Below, piece after piece: positions 58,440-64,000 of a DNA stretch of 64,000 nucleotides. The DNA is from Mixophyes australis (taxonomy: Eukaryota > Chordata > Amphibia > Anura > Limnodynastidae), in assembly GCA_036250195.1 (NCBI GenBank), contig JAVHZZ010000003.1, positions 340,850,875 to 340,914,874 on the forward strand, written 5' to 3'. The position numbers and the translations under genes were made by a program. A model generated the notes under the pieces. That model worked only from the letters and a program-made list of their open reading frames with translations. It did not search any database and had not been told where the DNA came from. Position 1 is the stretch's first letter. The number at the start of each line of letters is the position of its first letter.

Positions 58440-59452
58440 GTCACCTTTGTCTGGAATATTGACTACACCACTTTCTACTGTGACTTTCCAAGGCAAAGCA
58501 GAGACCTGGGCATACCGAACGTCAAACACTTCTATCTAGATGCACAACCTTTGAAATAGCCAAAGATCACAAGAGTCCAACAGTTGGTGAATTTCATCCA
58601 TCTGCTCTTCTCTGGCTTCTGTGACAAAATCCCCCAAAATAGGTTCAACGGCATCCTGTAATTTCTCATGTATGATCCCTCTGAGACAAATAAATCCCAT
58701 AAATTAGCTCCACCACCCAGAGCAGATAGCCTACTTTTTGACAATTCGAGATGCAATCATCTGAACTATGGCTGGTATGCAAAGCAAATGTATGAACGAT
58801 ATCCAACTCCTCCTTCTCCTCTTTCTATGAAATAAAAGAAAAATTCAATATACTGAAGAGGAACTTTTTTCAGTTCTTGCTGAGAAATTTCCATACATCA
58901 ATTAAAACTTGTTCAAGCTGCAGACCTTTAACTACTGTTGAATCCCTCTGCATCAGACAATCCTCAACAAAAGGCCTTCCATCCGCTTGGGGTCAACGTA
59001 AGCCGCGCAGCAATAAAATACGCTATTTCAATTGTAAGCAACAGTCCGCTCGTTCCATACAAGCCATCCTTACCAGAGTATGGCACACCAACCGGATGGA
59101 ATTCATGACGAGTATACTTAGTAACTCATCAAAGTCCTTTAATTAAGTGTCGGAGCCCTGGGCCTATCACAGAGCGCATTACCATTTTCCTTTTAATTTG
59201 GTAAGCGCTTAATGTTGTTACCCCTGGTTTCCTCCCCACACTCTCCCCCGGTACCCCTCTTCCCCGGCAGTCGGCCACGCTGCTCCTCTGTCTCTTTATT
59301 CTCCCTTACTCCCTTCCTGTCACCCTTTGTAGTGACAAACTTCTGTGCGCCACAAAATATTCTGCTGTCTGCAAAATACTGTCTCGCTTTGTATTCTTGT
59401 TATATGAAGATTTTCAACTAAATAAAGTCTTTACAAAAGAAAATACTGAAGG
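58440..59452 (+). mobile_element. L1-like (Tx1/L1) 3' end with ORF2 tail relic
   Basis: From about 58,489 one plus frame reads SRDLGIPNVKHFYLDAQPLK, matching the 'GLG(I/V)P(N/D)..(L/K)YY.A(A/S)QL' block near the C-terminus of L1-type ORF2p. A TAG follows at once and later pieces are in shifted frames. The 3' untranslated part is C/T-rich (59,220-59,340) and ends 'actaaataaagtctttacaa' 'aagaaaat', the AATAAA plus A-rich end of such elements. 5'-truncated and dead. Confidence 0.7.
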
Positions 59453-59805
59453 TGTTCGGAAAGTAGATTCTGTCCCTGTGTTTCTCCTGTGTTTACTGGA
59501 CAGCCGCCAAAATAATTATTTATGTTTATTTCGTTAGCGATACTGTGTACGGACCGCGACTAAAAGTGAGGATGTAAAAACCTATCGTTATAGATACAAC
59601 ACAATACCAAAACTTGGCTTTAATTTACTTGGCTGCAATAAGTACAGTGTTAAGTTTGACTTAAGAGAAAAGGTTTATTAACACAGACACATAACATCTG
59701 GCTTAAATTAAAACTTTGAATCACTTTCTAGTGATAAATTGTAAACAGATTTACTTACACAAACCATTTATATTATTCTCACCAACATCCTCCGTATGTT
59801 AGATA
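59453..59805. other. Intronic/intergenic DNA
   Basis: Nothing recognised. Confidence 0.5.
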
Positions 59806-59817
59806 TTTATTTAAACA

Positions 59818-59966
59818 TTAATTACAATTCAATTTCTCAGGTTTAAACGATCGGAGACATCTTTGATTCTGCAATAAATTTGATTCTCCACCCTTTCCAC
59901 AAACAAAATGATTGTATTTAGAGTGCAAGCTTATCTCACGAAATGGGGAGCAGGGCTCAATAAAAT
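59818..59966 (-). other. Candidate exon, weakly supported
   Basis: A strong acceptor (cccaacccccctccaccccag|ATTTTATTG) opens a frame with CSPFREISLHSKYNHFVCGK and NQRCLRSFKPEKLN, closed by TAA at 59,818-59,820; AATAAA lies only 7 nt further (59,806-59,811). The frame has protein-like composition but no known domain. No good in-phase donor exists to join the exon at 57,821, so it would be a short alternative last exon, or chance. Confidence 0.3.
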
Positions 59967-59969
59967 CTG

Positions 59970-60308
59970 GGGTGGAGGGGGGTTGGGATGAAAATAACAC
60001 CAAGGTCCCTCTTATTTTTCCTTATTCCCCAAAAAACTTTTCTTCATCCCTCCACATTAATTACAAAATGTTAAAACTATGAAAAAAAACCTACACAAAA
60101 ACATTCAGCATAACTATGGAAACTTCTAAATGAAAACATTCTCATTTTAACTTGTATGTAACAAAAAATATTAAAACTGGCCCAATTGCTTACAGTATAG
60201 AGTACCTGTGTTCATATAAAGGTTAATTACCCTTATATACTTGAAGTTAAAGGCTGTAAGAGGTAATTCATTTTATGTCAACAATACAGGCAAACAGAAA
60301 CACAGTGG
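59970..60308. other. AT-rich DNA, nothing recognised
   Basis: No gene or repeat terminus. Confidence 0.5.
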
Positions 60309-60650
60309 GCCTGATTCATTAGGATCTTAAGAGTGTGTTACATCTGTGCACTTATGTTATACAGTGGAGGCTATGGAGGTTGTCAGGGTTGGCTAGCCCT
60401 GATCTACAACATCTAGAACATAAGTTGGTGTTGGTAGTTAGATACCCAGAGCAAAGGACAAGGGGCCTGATTCATTAGGGATCTTAACTTGAGAACCTTC
60501 TTATTTCAGTCTCCTGGACAAAACCATGTTACAATGCAAGGGGTGCAAATTAGTATTCTGTTTTGCACATAAGTTAAATACTGACTGTTTTTTCATGTAG
60601 CACACAAATATCAACTTAAAAATTACAGTGTACAATTAAGCTATCAAGTA
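60309..60650 (+). repeat. Two truncated copies of MITE family B
   Basis: 'gggcctgattcattaggatc' starts at 60,309 but breaks off after about 35 bp. 'gggcctgattcattagggat' restarts at 60,464 and runs one full arm to 'gtagcacacaaatatcaact' (about 60,620), lacking the other arm. Probably one copy fell into or beside another. Confidence 0.7.
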
Positions 60651-60654
60651 CCAG

Positions 60655-61055
60655 GGGAGGGAGGGGGCACCAGGGAAAGGAGGGGGCACCAGGGCTTGCC
60701 CCGGCCATTTCTAATAAGTTTAGTGGATACTATGCTACATCCTAGATTTTTGTCTATTGATGGTCTCTGCATCTATCGTGTTTTATGTCTCTGTGTTTTG
60801 GTCCTGTTACCTGTTATACTGGTTCTGGAGAGACTTCCTGAAGTTTCTAAGTCTGTTTTCTTTCACTGGAATTAGGAGGCTCCAAGTGAGCGGAAATATA
60901 TCTGGCTCTATTTTTATACATCCTAAAGTACCGTGTAACTGTAATTATTCAGCTTGGAACAGATTGTTTCCTTTGTATTTTAATATATATAAAGGTCCAG
61001 AGAATGCCCAGAGAATTTTAGCAAAGTCTGGAGTCCACAGACTGGGTATCCGACT
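60655..61055. other. Unassigned DNA
   Basis: A tandem 'ggagggggcaccaggg' pair is at 60,655-60,695. The 133-codon plus frame (60,757-61,158) runs into a SINE fragment and is not a gene. Confidence 0.5.
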
Positions 61056-61061
61056 ACTGGA

Positions 61062-61187
61062 CCAGTTTGTATATTCTCACCGTGTTCATGTGGGTTTCCT
61101 TCGGGTGCTCCGGTTTCCTCCCACACTCCAAAAACATACTGGTAGGTTAATTGGCTGATATGAAATTGTCCCTAGTCTGTGACAATT
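61062..61187 (+). repeat. SINE body fragment
   Basis: 'cagtttgtatattctcaccg' to 'ctggtaggttaattggctga' matches the central part of the SINE; head and tail are missing. Confidence 0.8.
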
Positions 61188-61540
61188 CATGGGTACACAC
61201 TTACACGATTTTACACGATTTACCTTCAGATCTGTGCTCTTCATCTGTCATAACCATCTGCTGAAAAGATTGTGACTCTGTAACCTCTATGGAGATCAGC
61301 CTACACTGCTGGTTGTGAGTGCACACACTCTGCAAGATCTGACCAACCTCGTTCCATTATTTATATAGATTTTTAGTCCAGGTATAAAATCAAATGAAAC
61401 AATAGAATGTGCTTTGGTACGATAAAACATGATCGTGGTGGGAGCGTACACACTAGTGCAATATTGGTCCTAACAGTCGTTTATCGTGTGATTGGCACGA
61501 TAATCTGGTTAAAAATCTGTAATGTGTACCAAGCTTTAAT
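61188..61540. repeat. Diverged TIR element, relative of 12,264-12,690
   Basis: The left end 'atgggtacacacttacacga' and right end 'tctgtaatgtgtaccaagct' 'tta' are degraded inverses of TAAAGCTGGGTACACACTACA. Confidence 0.6.
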
Positions 61541-62830
61541 CCTCAGCATAAAACTATCAGGAGTCCTAATAGAGCTCTCATTTTAACTTCCTAAATGCTA
61601 AAAATAGTAACAAACTCATACACCAATGTATTTGGACCAATAGAAATGGTAAAAGACATCTTCACAATTAGTTGATGTCACCAACGTAATTCCTTCCACA
61701 GATCTCTAATGTAGAGCTATGGTCCTCCAATGCCAAGAGCTGCGATGTATGCCCCTATTTGATGTGTATGGGGGGCATATTTTAATAATGAAGACTCCAT
61801 TAAATGTGAAGTTTTCCTTTTAAGAAACATATTTTATACATATATTGTACTGGAGGTCAACCCTGGAGTTTTGCTATATAATATGTGAACCAGCTAATGT
61901 GATCTCTGCCTTATTAAGGTGGCACATCCCATAGGCAAGTGCGGGGAAGAGGGGAGTTAGATGTGCCTGGAATAAAATAACAATGAAAAAAAAAATATTT
62001 AAAAAGTAATTAAACAAAATATTATAAATATATTTTTTATTTATTGTGTTATTGCTTATTTTGTAACAATCATTTTTACATGTTTTAACTGTTTAATTTT
62101 TTTTTTTTTCAATAATTGAGTTTTACTAATTATATTTTCTATTTATATTATAACTTCTATGTAATAGTATTTATATAGCATTTATATATATTTTGTATTT
62201 TGATCATATGTAGTTTTATTGTTTTCCTCATTAGACCTCCTTATGCAATTAAGCCTTCATGCTTTCTCTGCACTCAACAACTTAAGATGACCAATTTAGT
62301 GTAGCTTATTATATTAGTATAAACTGTTTTCAGGGATAGGGGAAACCACTCCCCCGATGAAGTACTTGTTTACAGATACTGCACTATTAATATCTAGTTC
62401 TCTTTACTATTCCACTTTGGTGTTTGTTATTGGACAGCCTAAACTGTACCTGTTTTTGCTGTGACTGGGTTCCTTCTCTTGTGCCAGTTTGAGCCCCATC
62501 ACAGATAAGATCGAATATTAACTTTTAACATTCTACGTACACCTACTATAACATTGGCGGAGTGTTACCAGTCTTCCTGACTGGTTCATGTGCACTGGAA
62601 CTGGAAAGCTTGGTACTTGTACCGCTGTTGTCCGTGGAAGATAGGTATCCCATGCTTTGCATGAGGAAGCCTTCACAAGAGTGCTCCGGCAAAAGCTATC
62701 ACCAACGACATCCGGCAATAGCTAACACGTTTGGTAAATAGGGAGAGGACCTAAATCTGGTGAAAAGTCCCTATCATAATAGGGGTCTAAGTGTGCAACC
62801 GCTTACTGTAAATAATATAAATACTAAAAG
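61541..62830. other. AT-rich DNA, nothing recognised
   Basis: 61,985-62,240 is more than 80% A+T. No gene seen. Confidence 0.5.
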
Positions 62831-62834
62831 ACAA

Positions 62835-63010
62835 GGGGCTAGATTTACTAAGCTGCGAGTTTGAAAAAGTGGGGATGTTGCCTATAGCAACCAATCAGAT
62901 TCTAGCTTTCATTTATTTAGTACATTCTACAAAATGACAGCTAGAATCTGATTGGTTGCTATAGGCAACATCCCCACTTTTTCAAACCCGCAGCTTTGTA
63001 AATCTACCCC
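62835..63010. mobile_element. MITE family A copy, nearly perfect palindrome
   Basis: 'ggggctagatttactaagct' ... 'cagctttgtaaatctacccc'. Arms contain 'gatgttgcctatagcaacca' and its inverse with very few mismatches. AAG occurs on both sides, giving a possible 3-bp duplication. Confidence 0.88.
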
Positions 63011-63979
63011 AAGGAGTTAGATGATCATATAAAACCATAAGGTTGTAAGCCGAGTGCTTTTGCAAAGTCACAGATATCTGCGATGACTTCTAATATCTGT
63101 AATAATTTACAATAGAGGGTGCATTATTCCTTATAGTACTAATGAACAATGAAGCGATCACAGCAGAACTGACTGACTATAACCAATGGCATCAAAACTC
63201 AGTTTCACATATTATTTAGAGGAGTGTATACATAATATAACATCAATTATGTACTATATGATGTTAAAGCAGTCTATCTGTAGCTTTCCAGTTAATTACA
63301 AACCTGTCCATGACATCCTCCCAGGTCTGTATGAACATATGCTCAATGATCTATGCTCAATGATCTTCAATTGTTTAGTATTATCTGTTGGCCCCTTTTT
63401 GTGATAGAGCCCCTAAGCTGGAGCTTCATCAGCACCCCTGCTCCAACTAAACTGAACAATTTGGAAATTATGTTGTGCAAGGTTGCACTGAACAGCTGAT
63501 TCCCAATGCAGTACTTTACGGTGGAGTTCACATTAGGTTCAAATTTTAACAATTAACTCACGTAAAAAATGGTGCATTGATCAGTCACTTTGTTAATCAG
63601 CTATAAGATTAGAAGCAGAATTGTTTGGAAGTGAGACCATATATCCGTGACATTTTTGTTATTCTCACGCAGTTCAACTGCTATTAAGATCAGTGACAGC
63701 TCGCTAATTCCTATGTTTCTAATTAGAACTATAACATTTGTCACTGCAGCTGCACATTAATATTATAACAAGCTGGGAGTTAGGGTTTAAATGGGAACAT
63801 GTCTGACATATAAATGGAATAAGACAATCTAATACAGAATGTACTGATGTTACTAATTGGAATATATTTAAAAAAATCTGTCAAATATTTTATGCATTAA
63901 ATGAGAAGAAAAGACACAAGTGTGTGATACATTAGTGGAAATGACCAGAAGTAATGACCTACACACACCCCACTCTTAC
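63011..63979. other. Probable intronic DNA
   Basis: No exon recognised until the donor site at 63,979-63,978. Confidence 0.45.
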
Positions 63980-64000
63980 CTGCTTGTTGTTGGTGTTTGC
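63980..64000 (-). CDS. Possible 3' end of an upstream exon, cut by the window edge
   Basis: The minus strand reads ...AACAACAAGCAG|GTAAGAGTG, a near-consensus donor at 63,979. Only 21 nt of the putative exon are visible (a frame giving ANTNNKQ is open), so neither frame nor product can be decided. If real it would precede the exon at 57,821, which begins in phase 0. Confidence 0.35.

Noticed and set aside
58532..58756. 74-codon minus frame with GGGANLWDLF
   Set aside because: It is opposite the plus-strand L1 ORF2 relic and has no splice support.
60757..61158. 133-codon plus frame with hydrophobic start
   Set aside because: It runs into a SINE fragment and has no splice sites or domain; the hydrophobicity comes from T-rich DNA.

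Overview
The window reads as accessory, repeat-dominated nuclear DNA of a vertebrate, most probably an anuran amphibian. Reasons: an AT-rich background without bacterial gene density; consensus GT-AG splice sites around short exons; a DIRS1-type retrotransposon; several palindromic miniature inverted-repeat elements (MITEs); a tRNA-derived SINE and LINE tails ending in 'gcgctatataaat(g/a)atgatgatgat'; a Penelope-like repeat carrying a CTGATGA...GACGAAACGCG motif; and long TA, TATC and TG microsatellites. Species cannot be fixed from sequence alone. I see no rRNA, tRNA gene, CRISPR array, operon or origin.

Region by region. 0-9 kb: MITE copies, two TA microsatellites bracketing a small cassette, an ORF1-only L1-like relic (minus strand, 4.5-5.0 kb) and an LTR-like block (7.5-8.9 kb). 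9-13.2 kb: relics of an endogenous retrovirus-like element (possible integrase tail, then an env-like leader), a degenerate tandem array, two internal duplications and a second LTR-like block interrupted by a 427-bp MITE. 14.9-15.6 kb: a decayed CR1/L2-type LINE reverse transcriptase, minus strand. 15.7-37 kb: MITEs with readable target-site duplications (8 bp, 3 bp, possibly 4 bp), SINEs, a Ty3/Gypsy protease relic at 18.4 kb, a 789-bp inverted-repeat element at 28 kb and a roughly 800-bp minisatellite at 35.2-35.9 kb. 38-39 kb: two head-to-head hammerhead-ribozyme-like motifs in a Penelope-like repeat.

39,718-45,593: an almost complete DIRS1-type element on the minus strand. It has 131-bp inverted terminal repeats that look identical, a 100-bp internal complementary region, gag, a long RT/RNase H/Dam-like methyltransferase ORF and an overlapping tyrosine recombinase gene. 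Gag and the recombinase carry small lesions, so this copy is structurally young but probably not autonomous.

46-64 kb: the only convincing host gene, on the minus strand. Three coding exons (57,821-57,665; 52,903-52,788; 48,712-48,353) join in phase and end in a stop codon. A further exon may end at the right edge (63,980). The protein is basic, polar and apparently disordered, and it reminds me of the uncharacterised vertebrate C2orf73-type protein; that identity is from memory and tentative. Its introns hold a Ty3/Gypsy LTR-gag relic, an L1 3' end, MITEs and a frame-breaking pseudo- or poison exon. No second host gene is convincing; the remaining DNA is intergenic or intronic repeat background.
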